Shown here piece after piece: positions 45,580-53,973 of a DNA stretch of 64,000 bases. Below the pieces are notes generated by a model. It saw only the letters and a program-made list of their open reading frames with translations, was not told the origin of the DNA and made no database searches. Source of the DNA: Mycobacterium angelicum (GTDB lineage Bacteria > Actinomycetota > Actinomycetes > Mycobacteriales > Mycobacteriaceae); NCBI RefSeq assembly GCF_002086155.1, contig NZ_MVHE01000009.1, positions 82,470 to 146,469 on the forward strand, read 5' to 3'. The number at the start of each line of letters is the position of its first letter. Position 1 is the stretch's first letter. Made by a program: the position numbers and the translations under genes.

Positions 45580-46693
45580 CAAGGTAGGCGAGCTTCGGCG
45601 GTTGGGAACCAACGTCATCTCGTTCGGTGCCGGTGCTCCGACGGTGCCACCGCCGAACCTGACCTTCGATGCTCTCGCGGCATTCGATGTGGCGAAGGCG
45701 TCGGGTTATGGCAGCAGTCGCGGCGAGGTCGGACTGCGTGAGGCGCTGTGTGGTTGGTACGCAACGGAATTCGGTCGGCTAACGAACCCGGGCCAGCATC
45801 TGGTCACCAATGGCGCCAAGCAGGCGATCATGATTGCGTTGTTGGCCCTGTGCGATGCGGGGGAGCGTATCGCAATCCAAAACCCTTACTGGCCAAGCTA
45901 CTTGGACCTCGCCGAGCTCACCGGGCTCGGCGTTGAGTTGCTTCCTTATTCGTTTGAGACGCCGGATGTCCGGGCGTGGATCGATCGGGTGAGCGATGAG
46001 ACCCGAGTGATTGTCTACTCGAGCCCGTCGAATCCCACCGGCTCCACGCTGTCGCAGGATGACGTCACATTGCTGGCCAGTTGGGCGCAAGAAACCAACC
46101 GCTGGATCATTGCCGACGAGATTTATCAGTTCCAGTACTACCGGCACGACGGGCCCGCTCCGTCGGTGCTGCACCTGCCCGCTGAATCTTTCGAGCATGT
46201 CTTGCACATCTGCAGCGCGTCCAAGACGTTCGCACTGATGGGCCATCGCATCGGGTGGATCACCGCCCACCCGAGCGTCATCAACCGGTGTGCGAGCATC
46301 GCGTCGAACATCGCCGGGAACGTGAACACACCCGGGCAATCGCTGGTGGCTCGCGCGTTGTCCATATCACGGGCTGAATTGTCCGACCGCACAGCGCAAC
46401 TCAAGCAGCAACGCGATGTGCTGTGTGCGGCCCTCGCCGAATCAATCCCGTGGCTGCGTTGGAACGCACCGGACGGCGGGCTGTTCGTCTGGTGCGAGCT
46501 GGTCGCAGATGTCGGGGACCGTTGGACGGGAGACACCATCGCCCAGAGCCTGCTCGCGGATGAACACGTCGCGGTGGTACCGGGGTCGGTCTTCGGTCAT
46601 CAGAACGCGCTGCGCCTGTCGTTCACGGAGCCTCCCAGTCAGATCGTCGAAGGAATCGAGCGGATCAGGCGGTGGGGCGAGGCCCGCCTCTAG
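45518..46693 (+). CDS. PLP aminotransferase class I/II with probable non-canonical start
   Basis: About 391 residues. Fold type I aminotransferase: VISFGAGAPTVPPP, GYGSSRGEVGLREAL, SSPSNPTGS, the Asp/Tyr of ADEIYQFQYY, PLP lysine in SASKTFALMGHRIGW, and LRLSFTEP. Family members carry an N-terminal SPTLALNDKVxELRRxG segment; here it is encoded upstream of the first usual start (TTG at 45602) in the same frame. The frame opens after a TAG at 45506-45508, and the only initiator-like codons are ATT (45515) and ATC (45518), 2 and 5 nt after a perfect AGGAGG. So an AUU/AUC start is likely. Third gene of the BKACE/MFS operon; overlaps the MFS gene. Confidence 0.85.
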   Translation: MTRAFSRRSAGNPSPTLALNDKVGELRRLGTNVISFGAGAPTVPPPNLTFDALAAFDVAKASGYGSSRGEVGLREALCGWYATEFGRLTNPGQHLVTNGAKQAIMIALLALCDAGERIAIQNPYWPSYLDLAELTGLGVELLPYSFETPDVRAWIDRVSDETRVIVYSSPSNPTGSTLSQDDVTLLASWAQETNRWIIADEIYQFQYYRHDGPAPSVLHLPAESFEHVLHICSASKTFALMGHRIGWITAHPSVINRCASIASNIAGNVNTPGQSLVARALSISRAELSDRTAQLKQQRDVLCAALAESIPWLRWNAPDGGLFVWCELVADVGDRWTGDTIAQSLLADEHVAVVPGSVFGHQNALRLSFTEPPSQIVEGIERIRRWGEARL

Positions 46694-47496
46694 CCCGCGG
46701 CTGGGGAGGAGAGCTTGACCAGCAGTGTTGCAGTCGCGCTGCCGATCACGATCAGCGGGATACCGACGACGTAGTCGATGGAGTCGGTGACCATTCCCGC
46801 GATCCCGGTGACGATGACGAAGGTGGGCAGCCATTCGAGAATCCGCAGGACCGGCGGCAGCTCAGCCGGCTCGCCGTTGGCCAGGTCGAACTTGGCGGTG
46901 GCGTAGTCGGGGTAGAAGTCGGTGAACGAGACGGCGCAGAAGATCGCCGCCAGTTGCAGGATCCAGCCGGTCCAGAAGTTGCCGGCGTCGTGCAACGCGA
47001 AGGCGCCGATGAAGCCGGCGGCCGCGGAGAACGTGAAGGCGCCTGCCCAGGCGGCCGTGATGACGTCATTGATCTTCTTGAACAGCGGGCTGTCCCAGTG
47101 CTCGGCAGGCGTGGTGTCTTTGGCGTAGGCCAAGGTGAATGGTTTGCGGATCAGCAGGGTGACCCAGGCGAACGTTGCCAGCGAAATGTTGGTCAGCTCG
47201 CCGGCCCACAGTTCGAGAAAGCGGATCTCGTCGGTGGTGGCGAACAGGCCGACGATGGCCAGACCGGCGAAGAACATGGCGCCGAAGACCTCGAGCGCGT
47301 GCACTTTGATCCCGCGACTGAGGCCGAGGAGCAGGGTCAGCACCGAAAGGCCTAACGCGGCGATCACCGCGACCTCGAACCGCCCCGGCGCGGACAGGAT
47401 CGACAGCAGCGCCCACGGCGCGATTCCGGCGAATGGCGACTTGAGGAACCCGTCGATAACGCGGGCCGGGCCGCGACGCTGGTTGGTGTGGGTCAT
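46690..47496 (-). CDS. Integral membrane protein with about seven helices
   Basis: 268 residues, hydrophobic almost throughout: IAPWALLSILSAPG, VIAALGLSVLTLLLGLS, VFGAMFFAGLAIVGLF, NISLATFAWVTLLI, AAWAGAFTFSAAAGFIGAFAL, WTGWILQLAAIFCAVSF, FVIVTGIAGMVTDSI and IPLIVIGSATATLLV. Loops hold DFYPDYATAKFDLANGEPAEL. I do not recognise a named family; it has no transporter signature. AGGAGC precedes the ATG. A perfect palindrome TGACATGTCA lies about 65 bp upstream. Its stop overlaps the stop of the convergent aminotransferase gene by 4 nt. Confidence 0.8.
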   Translation of the reverse strand: MTHTNQRRGPARVIDGFLKSPFAGIAPWALLSILSAPGRFEVAVIAALGLSVLTLLLGLSRGIKVHALEVFGAMFFAGLAIVGLFATTDEIRFLELWAGELTNISLATFAWVTLLIRKPFTLAYAKDTTPAEHWDSPLFKKINDVITAAWAGAFTFSAAAGFIGAFALHDAGNFWTGWILQLAAIFCAVSFTDFYPDYATAKFDLANGEPAELPPVLRILEWLPTFVIVTGIAGMVTDSIDYVVGIPLIVIGSATATLLVKLSSPAAG

Positions 47497-47558
47497 GTGA
47501 AGCTCCTGGCTCTTATCGATGGTCCGTAAGTGACAGGACGATGTTGGCATGTCGTGAA

Positions 47559-47568
47559 TGACATGTCA
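47559..47568. promoter_or_regulatory. Palindrome TGACATGTCA upstream of the membrane protein
   Basis: A perfect 10-bp palindrome, with a further ATGTC and TGACAGGAC nearby. It fits an operator for a dimeric regulator, but none is encoded next to it. Confidence 0.3.
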
Positions 47569-47598
47569 ATGATGGAAGGTCAACGAATAACAGCCGGT

Positions 47599-48798
47599 TC
47601 ACTTCCGTTCTGCCAGCGCCCGACCCATCTTTGAGACCGCTTCTGTCAGGATGACCTGCGACGTTGCGAAGTTCAGCCGCACATGCCCGGCTCCGCCGGT
47701 GCCGAAAACGTGGCCAGAACTGAGCGCCACGCGGGCATGATCAAGGAACCAGAGCGCCGGCCCGGACAGGTCGGCGACTACCGCGAGTCCCTCGGCGGGT
47801 TCTTCGTCGAACCCGAGTTCACGGCAATCCATCCACGCCAGATAGGTGCCCTGCGGCCACATAAGTCGCACGCCGGGGAGCTGCTCGTCGACCAGCTCGC
47901 CGAGCAACGTGCGGTTTGCGTCCAGGCCGGTCAGCAGTGCGTCGAGCCAGTCGCCGCCGGTACTGAACGCTTCGGCGTGCGCAATGACGCCCAAATGGTT
48001 CGGGCCGTGGTCGACCTCTTCTGGCATCCGGCGCAGATCCGCGGCCGCCTCGGGGCCGGCAATGGCCAGTGCCCCTTTCAGCCCGCCGAGATTCCAGGCC
48101 TTGGTGGCCGACAGCAGAGCCAACGCGTTCTCGGCGCCGGGCACACTCAGATAGGGAGTGAAGCGTGACCCGGAGAGCACCAGCGGCGCGTGGATCTCGT
48201 CGGAAACCACCCGGACCCCGTATCGGCGGGCGAGTTCGGCAACCCCGCCCAGCTCTTCGGCAGTGTGTACCGCGCCGGTCGGGTTGTGCGGATTACACAG
48301 CAGGTACGCAACCTTGTCGGAGGTAGCTGTGGCCCGCGTGAAGGCGTCTTCCAGGGCGTCCAGGTCCAGGCGGCCGTCGGCGCCCAGCGGGGCTTCGAGC
48401 ACGCGGCGGCCGTCATGCGCAACGAACGCACAGAACGGCGCGTACACCGGCGGGTTGACGATGACCGGATCACCGCGGTCGGTGACCAGGCGAAGCATCT
48501 CGACGACACCGGTCATGACGTCCAGCACCACGCGGGTGCGGCTGATCGCAAGGTCGTCCCATTGCCAACGCCGCGAAGCGAATTCGGCGGCCGCCGTCGC
48601 ATAGGCGGTGCCGTAGGGATATCCGGTATCGCCGGCGTCGACGGTCTTGTGGATGACATCGGCCACCGTCGGCGCGAGTTTGGTGTCCATTTCGGCGACC
48701 CACAACGGCAGCACGTCGGCTGGGTGGGTACGCCACTTCATGCTGGTGCGGGTGCGCAGTTGGTCGAGGGTGAGCTCCTCGAGGGGATTGGAAGTCAC
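47599..48798 (-). CDS. PatB/MalY-type PLP aminotransferase or C-S lyase
   Basis: 399 residues. MalY/PatB features: [21 protein letters not shown] at the N-terminus, [43 protein letters not shown] lysine in [17 protein letters not shown] and VRLNFATS. MalY/PatB enzymes cleave cystathionine (C-S lyase) and/or transaminate. M. tuberculosis has a closely similar gene (Rv2294 as I recall) close to htpG, so this is part of the conserved backbone. The gene ends 80 bp from the palindrome described above and is preceded by a decayed reductase gene with a 9-bp tandem repeat. Confidence 0.9.
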   Translation of the reverse strand: MTSNPLEELTLDQLRTRTSMKWRTHPADVLPLWVAEMDTKLAPTVADVIHKTVDAGDTGYPYGTAYATAAAEFASRRWQWDDLAISRTRVVLDVMTGVVEMLRLVTDRGDPVIVNPPVYAPFCAFVAHDGRRVLEAPLGADGRLDLDALEDAFTRATATSDKVAYLLCNPHNPTGAVHTAEELGGVAELARRYGVRVVSDEIHAPLVLSGSRFTPYLSVPGAENALALLSATKAWNLGGLKGALAIAGPEAAADLRRMPEEVDHGPNHLGVIAHAEAFSTGGDWLDALLTGLDANRTLLGELVDEQLPGVRLMWPQGTYLAWMDCRELGFDEEPAEGLAVVADLSGPALWFLDHARVALSSGHVFGTGGAGHVRLNFATSQVILTEAVSKMGRALAERK

Positions 48799-48808
48799 CC
48801 GTGTGAGA

Positions 48809-49167
48809 CTACGGATTCACCGGATTCACCGGATTCACCGGATTCACCGGATTCACCCGGTGACGAACGCGACGCATCGCGGTGGCCACCATGGCGCCGG
48901 CGCCCGAGGTCATGGCGCCGATTCCGGCTTTGCCGGGGCCGCGCAGCGTGGGCCGTCTGCGTGCAGTCGATGTCGGGCGCGCCTTTGATCACGACGCGAT
49001 AAGACAGGTCGCCGATCCCCGTCGGCCAGTCCCGTGCGACGTCGTGGGCCGACCTTCTCCTCGGAGTGCACCCACACGCCGATCAGATCGACCTCAGGGC
49101 GGTGCTGGATGGTCCGGATGGCGATCGAGCCGATCCCGCCCGTCGCCCAAACCACTACCCGGTGTGC
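48809..49167 (-). pseudogene. Remnant of a dihydrodipicolinate-reductase-like gene
   Basis: The 5' part reads VVVWATGGIGSIAIRTIQHRP then VDLIGVWVHSEEKVG, the NAD(P)-binding start of a DapB-like family common in mycobacteria. Soon after it the frame is lost. A second frame gives ARDWPTGIGDLSYRVVIKGAPDIDCTQ, and a third gives GAMVATAMRRVRHRVNPVNP with a stop, both from the C-terminal end of that family. So roughly 200-250 central codons are deleted, with frameshifts between surviving parts. GGAGG lies near the old start. The 9-bp tandem repeat at its 3' end codes the VNP triplets. Confidence 0.65.
48813..48857. repeat. Five tandem copies of a 9-bp unit (GGATTCACC)
   Basis: Five perfect contiguous units directly upstream of the PatB-type gene, in the tail of the decayed reductase gene. 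It is short and perfect, so copy number may vary between strains. Confidence 0.9.
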
Positions 49168-49194
49168 CAGCCTGGCCTCCGAAAGCCAAGGCGC

Positions 49195-50040
49195 TTAAGC
49201 CAATTGGACCCGGCCGGTGATCAGATCCATGATCGGCTTGCCCGGGGCGAACGATCCGGTGATCGACGCCATGGCGTGTCCTTGGTCGACGTTGAGCGTG
49301 ATCCCGTTGATCGATGCCGCGGCGGCGCTGTTGAGCATGATCATCGCCTTGCCGATGTCCTCGGGTGTCAGCGTTGCGCTTCCGGTGTCGTCGCGATAGT
49401 CCTGGGCGAAGGTCAGCCACAGGTCGGCGTTCGCGCGGGCCAGCGGAGTGTCGGTAGGTCCGGGGCAGACCGCGTTAATCCGCACACCCTTCTTCTGGAA
49501 GTGATACCCCTGCCACGCGACGTAGCCGTTGATGGCCTTCTTGCTGAACCCGTAGTGGATGATGCCCTGCGGCTCGCGCTCCTGGCACCAGTCGTGTGCC
49601 GACTTGTAGTCCGGCGTGGCCAGGAAGTCCTGCACCAGCTCGAGGTCGTTTTCCCAGCCCATGCCCGCCACCGAGGAAATGAAGCAGATGGACGAGCCGC
49701 GCGGCAGCAGGTCCTTGGCGAACAACCGCTCGATCAGGTGGCGATGTCCGATGAAGTTGACCTGCATCAATTTTGGGCCGTCGGCGACACCGGCCGCCGA
49801 GAACAGTGAGTCGACCGGGCCGTCGAGCGCGTCGACGGCCTGGTCAATCGAATCCTGGTCACTGAGGTCCAGCTGGATCACGCGGTCGGTCCGATAGTCG
49901 ACCGGTGCGTAGTCCATCACCGTGACGTGTGCGCCGAGGTCCTTGGCAAGCTGCGCCACGGCGGCGCCCATTCCGGTCGCGCCCCCGACCACCAAGACCC
50001 GTTTTCCCTCGTAACCCAATAGCTCGGCTGCCGTCGTCAT
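49195..50040 (-). CDS. Short-chain dehydrogenase/reductase (atypical)
   Basis: 281 residues. The cofactor motif VLVVGGATGMGAAVAQL is intact, then LDLSDQDSIDQAVD, and FSAAGVADGP for the NAG strand. The catalytic region has Ser in CFISSVAGMGWEND and Tyr/Lys in IIHYGFSKKAINGYV. A 24-residue insertion (LELVQDFLATPDYKSAHDW) precedes the catalytic Tyr, as in 3-alpha-hydroxysteroid or coniferyl-type SDRs. The ATG is preceded by GGGGAAAG. It is divergent from an LLM oxidoreductase/P450 operon; the intergenic region contains two inverted repeats. Confidence 0.9.
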   Translation of the reverse strand: MTTAAELLGYEGKRVLVVGGATGMGAAVAQLAKDLGAHVTVMDYAPVDYRTDRVIQLDLSDQDSIDQAVDALDGPVDSLFSAAGVADGPKLMQVNFIGHRHLIERLFAKDLLPRGSSICFISSVAGMGWENDLELVQDFLATPDYKSAHDWCQEREPQGIIHYGFSKKAINGYVAWQGYHFQKKGVRINAVCPGPTDTPLARANADLWLTFAQDYRDDTGSATLTPEDIGKAMIMLNSAAAASINGITLNVDQGHAMASITGSFAPGKPIMDLITGRVQLA

Positions 50041-50122
50041 CTTTCCCCTTTTCCCAGGTGGTTCACCGATCGACGTTACAGTATCGGGACCAGATGTTAG
50101 TTTCAATGCTGGTTGAGTTCGA

Positions 50123-50163
50123 GGTGGTTGACCACCCTCGCGGGTCCCACGTAGCGTACGTGG
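50123..50163. promoter_or_regulatory. Two inverted repeats between the SDR and LLM/P450 genes
   Basis: GGTGGT-tg-ACCACC at 50123-50136 and CCACGTA-gcg-TACGTGG at 50147-50163, both with perfect arms. The second ends 30 bp before the GTG of the LLM gene. They look like operators for dimeric regulators controlling one or both directions; no TetR-type gene is adjacent. Confidence 0.5.
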
Positions 50164-50192
50164 CACAAATATTAGGTCACCTAGGAGCCGCT

Positions 50193-51188
50193 GTGTTCAC
50201 ACTGCGCTTCGACATGCGCGCACCCGCATGGGGAGCCGATCCAACGGCCTTATATGCCGCGGCGCCGGAGATGTGCGCATGGGCGGAGGACCACGGCGGC
50301 CTGGCGGCGGTGACGTGTGAGCACCACGGGGCTGAGGATGGATACCTGCCCTCCCCGCTGCTGCTGACCTCCGCGATCGCCGCGCGCACCAAGCGTCTGG
50401 CGTTGAGCATGATCCTGATCCTGCCGTTCTACGACCCGGTGCGGCTGGCCGAGGACATGGCGGTTCTCGACGTCATCAGCGGTGGAAGGGCTTCGTACAT
50501 CCTGGCTTTGGGGTATCGGGCCGAGGAGTATGAGCACTTCGGTGTGGAGATGGCCGGTCGCGGCCGGCTTGCTGACGAGAAGCTTGGACTGCTGCGGCAA
50601 TTGCTCACGGGTGAGGAGGTCGTGCACGAGGGCCGGCGGATCAGGGTGACGCCGGCCCCGCAGACCGCCGGTGGGCCGGGGCTGATGTGGGGTGGCGGCA
50701 GTGTGGCGGCGGCCCGGCGGGCCGGCCGATACGGCTTGGGCATGTTGGCGAACGCCAACGTCGAGGGCATGCAGGAGGCATACGAAGCCGCCTGCCGAAA
50801 GTATGGCCACCCGCTGGGGGGAACCTTCTTTCCTGACCGCAAGACGCCCTCGGTCAGCTTCGTCGCCGACGACGTGGACGCGGCCTGGGCGGAACTTGGG
50901 GAGCATCTGCTGCACGATGCCCGCAGTTATGCGGCCTGGAACCCCGGCAACGAGGTCTCGGCGGGCTTCACGCACGCCGAAACCGTCGACGAGTTGCGCG
51001 AGGCGGCCGCATCGCACGTCATTTACTCAGTGCCAGAAGCGGTTTCGCGCGTGCGTGCCGGCAAGATTCTCAACCTGTCGCCACTTTGCGGCGGGTTGTC
51101 GCCCGAAGTCGCGTGGCCCTATCTCAAGCGGGTCGGTGAGGTGGTGCTGCCCGAAGCCGCGCGCACAACTACGGCGGAGACCGCATGA
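50193..51188 (+). CDS. LLM-class flavin-dependent oxidoreductase (F420/FMN)
   Basis: 331 residues. Bacterial luciferase-like TIM barrel: FTLRFDMRAP, AAVTCEHHGAEDGYLPSP, RLALSMILILPFYDPVRLAEDMAVLDVISGGR, then GYRAEEYEHFGVEM and PGLMWGGGSVAAARRAGRYGLG. In mycobacteria such proteins use F420H2 or reduced FMN; the substrate is unknown. GTG start with AGGAG 5 nt upstream; a longer frame upstream runs through the inverted repeats and is not supported. The stop overlaps the P450 start by 4 nt, so both act in one pathway, perhaps hydroxylation and reduction of one lipid or terpenoid compound. Confidence 0.9.
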   Translation: MFTLRFDMRAPAWGADPTALYAAAPEMCAWAEDHGGLAAVTCEHHGAEDGYLPSPLLLTSAIAARTKRLALSMILILPFYDPVRLAEDMAVLDVISGGRASYILALGYRAEEYEHFGVEMAGRGRLADEKLGLLRQLLTGEEVVHEGRRIRVTPAPQTAGGPGLMWGGGSVAAARRAGRYGLGMLANANVEGMQEAYEAACRKYGHPLGGTFFPDRKTPSVSFVADDVDAAWAELGEHLLHDARSYAAWNPGNEVSAGFTHAETVDELREAAASHVIYSVPEAVSRVRAGKILNLSPLCGGLSPEVAWPYLKRVGEVVLPEAARTTTAETA

Positions 51189-52372
51189 CGGCAACCGAGA
51201 TCTATTACGATCCATTCGATTTCGACATCGACGATGATCCTTACCCGATCTGGAAGCGGATGCGCGACGAAGCCCCGCTGTATTACAACGCGAAGTACAA
51301 CTTCTACGCGCTGAGCCGGTATGAGGATGTCGCGCCGGAGCTGACGAATTGGGAGGCTTACCGATCCGGCCGCGGCACCACGATGGACATCATCATGAGC
51401 GGTGTCGATATCCCGCCCGGGGTCATTCTCTTCGAAGACCCGCCGCTGCACGACCTGCATCGTCGTTTGCTGTCAAGGGTTTTCACGCCGCGGCGAATGG
51501 AAGCGATCGAGCCGCTGACGCGCGACTTCTGTGTGCGTGCGCTGGACCCATTGGTGGGTACCGGCAGGTTCGACTTCATCGAGAACCTCGGTGCGACGAT
51601 CCCGATGCGGACAATCGGGTATCTGCTGGGCATCCCGGAGGAGGGACAGCAAGCCATCCGTGATCGCGGGGGCCGGGCAATCAGCCTGAAGCAAGGCACC
51701 TTCACGGCCGTTACCGAAGATTTGTTCGCGAAAAGCTACGAGGTGTTCTCCGACTACATCGACTGGCGCACCGACCATCCCTCCGATGACCTGATGACCC
51801 AGCTGCTCAACGCCGAGATCGAGGAAGACGGTGCGATGCGGCGGCTGACGCGCAACGAGGTGCTGATGTACACCACCATGATCGCCGGCGCGGGCAACGA
51901 GACGACGACTCGACTGATCGGTTTCATCGGCCAACTCCTTGCCGAGCATCCCGATCAGCGTCGTGAGATCGTCGCCTCTCCGTCGTTGATTCCCAACGCG
52001 ATCGAGGAGGTGTTGCGCTACCAAGCGCCCTCGCCGGTTCAGGCGCGCTACGTTGCCCGCGACGTCGAATGCCGCGGCACCATGATCGCCGAAGGCTCGA
52101 TCATGTTGTTGCTCAACGGATCAGCCAACCGGGACGAACGCAGGTTTCCCGACGGCGAGCGGTTCGACATCCATCGCGTCGGCAGCCATCTCAGTTTTGG
52201 GCATGGGCTGCACTTCTGTCTGGGCTCGGCGCTGGCGCGCATGCAGGCGCGGGTGGCGTTGGAAGAGGTGATCAAGCGCTGGCCGGACTGGGAAGTCGAC
52301 TACGCCAACGCCAGCAAGGCGCACACCAGCAGCGTGCGCGGCTGGGCGAAGTTGCCGGTGATCACCGGCTAA
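51185..52372 (+). CDS. Cytochrome P450
   Basis: 395 residues, normal for a soluble bacterial P450. Heme motif FGHGLHFCLGSALARMQ with the axial Cys near residue 340; I-helix AGAGNETTTR with the conserved acid/Thr pair (Glu-Thr); ExxR in AIEEVLRY; N-terminus DPFDFDIDDDPYPIWKRMRD. It oxidises a hydrophobic substrate with electrons from a ferredoxin, which is not encoded next to it. ATGA overlap with the LLM gene. No CYP family number can be given from sequence alone. Confidence 0.95.
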   Translation: MTATEIYYDPFDFDIDDDPYPIWKRMRDEAPLYYNAKYNFYALSRYEDVAPELTNWEAYRSGRGTTMDIIMSGVDIPPGVILFEDPPLHDLHRRLLSRVFTPRRMEAIEPLTRDFCVRALDPLVGTGRFDFIENLGATIPMRTIGYLLGIPEEGQQAIRDRGGRAISLKQGTFTAVTEDLFAKSYEVFSDYIDWRTDHPSDDLMTQLLNAEIEEDGAMRRLTRNEVLMYTTMIAGAGNETTTRLIGFIGQLLAEHPDQRREIVASPSLIPNAIEEVLRYQAPSPVQARYVARDVECRGTMIAEGSIMLLLNGSANRDERRFPDGERFDIHRVGSHLSFGHGLHFCLGSALARMQARVALEEVIKRWPDWEVDYANASKAHTSSVRGWAKLPVITG

Positions 52373-52398
52373 TCGGCCGGGGTGGAAAACCCAGATGC

Positions 52399-52416
52399 TT
52401 AGTTAGGCTAGGCTAA
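52399..52416 (+). promoter_or_regulatory. IdeR-like iron box at the efeUOB start
   Basis: TTAGTTAGGCTAGGCTAA matches the IdeR consensus (TTAGGTTAGGCTAACCTAA) at about 14 of 19 positions when aligned with a one-base shift. It overlaps a -10-like TAGGCT (52404-52409), 7 nt before the GTG, so iron-loaded IdeR would block a leaderless promoter. Confidence 0.6.
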
Positions 52417-53973
52417 GTGGCCGTGCAGGGCGCATTTATCGGCACTTTCCTGATCGGCCTACGCGAAGGCCTGGAGGCGACGCTCATCGTGAGCATCGTC
52501 GGCGCGTTCCTCAAACGCAGCGGCCAGTCGACCCGTCCCATGTTTGCCGGTGTCGCCCTGGCCGTGGCCATCAGCGTCGGCGTCGGCGTCGGGCTGGATT
52601 TGCTGTCGACGACTCTGCCGCAGCGGCAGCAGGAAATGATGGAAACCGTCATCGGCGCCATTGCCGTGGTGTTCGTGACCTCAATGATCATTTGGATGAA
52701 CCGCAACGCCTTCCGGCTCAAGGGGGAGCTGGAGCGCGAGGCCCAGGAGGCGATCAGCCGGGGCGGCTCGCTGGCCCTGGCCGCGATGGCCTTTCTGGCC
52801 GTCCTCAAGGAGGGCTTCGAAACGGCGGTGTTCCTGCTCGCCGCCGCGCAGACATCACACGGCAGCCGCTGGTTCGCCGTTCTCGGCGGCGCAACGGGAA
52901 TCGCGCTGTCAATCGCGGTGGGCGTCGCGCTGTACTTCGGCGGTCTGAAACTCAACCTCGGCCGCTTCTTCCGCATTACCGGCGTCTTTCTGGTGCTCAT
53001 CGCGGCCGGTTTGGTGCTCGGAGCGCTACGCACCGCCCACGAGGCCGGCTGGATCACCATCGGCCAGCAACAGGTGTTCAACCTCTCGTCCTGGATTCCC
53101 GGCAGGTCATTGCAGGGCGCGTTGGTCACCGGGCTGTTCGGCATCCCCACCGACCCTCGGCTCATCGAAGTGCTGGGCTGGTTGCTCTACGCGGTACCGG
53201 TGCTCGTGGTCTTTCTGTGGCCGGCTCGGCTCACCGCGGATCCCGGTATCCGGCGCCGGACGCTGGGCGCCACCGCGGCCGCGCTGCTCATCGTCGCCGC
53301 GACACTGGTGATCGCCGTTCCGGCCGGGGGATCCACGCCCGCTGCGCACACGCGCACGGTGACGGATCGCCTCGGCCGCACCGCGACCGTGTCGCTGACG
53401 TCCGGACCAAACGGGCTGTCGCTGAGCCAAAGCGGATCCGCCATCGGCATTCCGCTGAGCGCGGCCGGTGCCGATTCGGTCGCGGGGGTGCCGGTCCGGG
53501 TGTGGCAGGCGACGGTACCCGTCGCCAGCGGCGGCGGGCCGACGGTCACGCTGACAGAGTTGGTGAACCTGACCGGTGGCCGCTTGCCGGTCGGGGTGTC
53601 CGCGGCCCGCACACCCGGCCCGTTCCAAGCGCAGTGGGCTACCAGCACCGTGTATACCGTTTGCGCCCAGGGTAATTCGCTGCTGAGCGCCCAGGCGGTC
53701 AGCAATCGCACCGCGGTGCTCAGCGGCGGCGGGCTCACCTCGCCCAAGACCGTCAGTGTCGGCGGCCTGCCGTCGGACTGGTCAACGTCCGGTGTCGACG
53801 ACCAGTCGAGCGCCGCGCAGCTCGCGGCCGATGCCCAGCAGCGCGCCGAACGACAGCTGTGGAAATTGTGGCTCCCCTTGGTATTAAGCGCATTCGCGTT
53901 GACGTGTGTCGTTGTCGCCGGACGAAAAAGGAGGGACGTGACCAATGATGAATCCCGTCAACCGATCGCATAG
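52417..53973 (+). CDS. efeU: Ferrous iron permease EfeU (FTR1 family)
   Basis: 518 residues. The first half is the FTR1 permease with seven membrane helices and two REGLE-type motifs (IGLREGLEATLIVS near residue 15, VLKEGFETAVFLLA near residue 130). The second half is an extra periplasmic domain (HTRTVTDRLGRTATVSL ...) ending in a last membrane helix (LVLSAFALTCVVVAG). EfeU carries iron across the membrane with EfeO and EfeB. The GTG start abuts the iron box; the 3' end overlaps efeO by 29 nt, so the three genes form an operon. The extra domain is seen in actinobacterial EfeU proteins. Confidence 0.92.
   Translation: MAVQGAFIGTFLIGLREGLEATLIVSIVGAFLKRSGQSTRPMFAGVALAVAISVGVGVGLDLLSTTLPQRQQEMMETVIGAIAVVFVTSMIIWMNRNAFRLKGELEREAQEAISRGGSLALAAMAFLAVLKEGFETAVFLLAAAQTSHGSRWFAVLGGATGIALSIAVGVALYFGGLKLNLGRFFRITGVFLVLIAAGLVLGALRTAHEAGWITIGQQQVFNLSSWIPGRSLQGALVTGLFGIPTDPRLIEVLGWLLYAVPVLVVFLWPARLTADPGIRRRTLGATAAALLIVAATLVIAVPAGGSTPAAHTRTVTDRLGRTATVSLTSGPNGLSLSQSGSAIGIPLSAAGADSVAGVPVRVWQATVPVASGGGPTVTLTELVNLTGGRLPVGVSAARTPGPFQAQWATSTVYTVCAQGNSLLSAQAVSNRTAVLSGGGLTSPKTVSVGGLPSDWSTSGVDDQSSAAQLAADAQQRAERQLWKLWLPLVLSAFALTCVVVAGRKRRDVTNDESRQPIA

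Noticed and set aside
48813..48857. CRISPR or integration repeat
   Set aside because: Five contiguous 9-bp units with no spacers; a simple tandem repeat.
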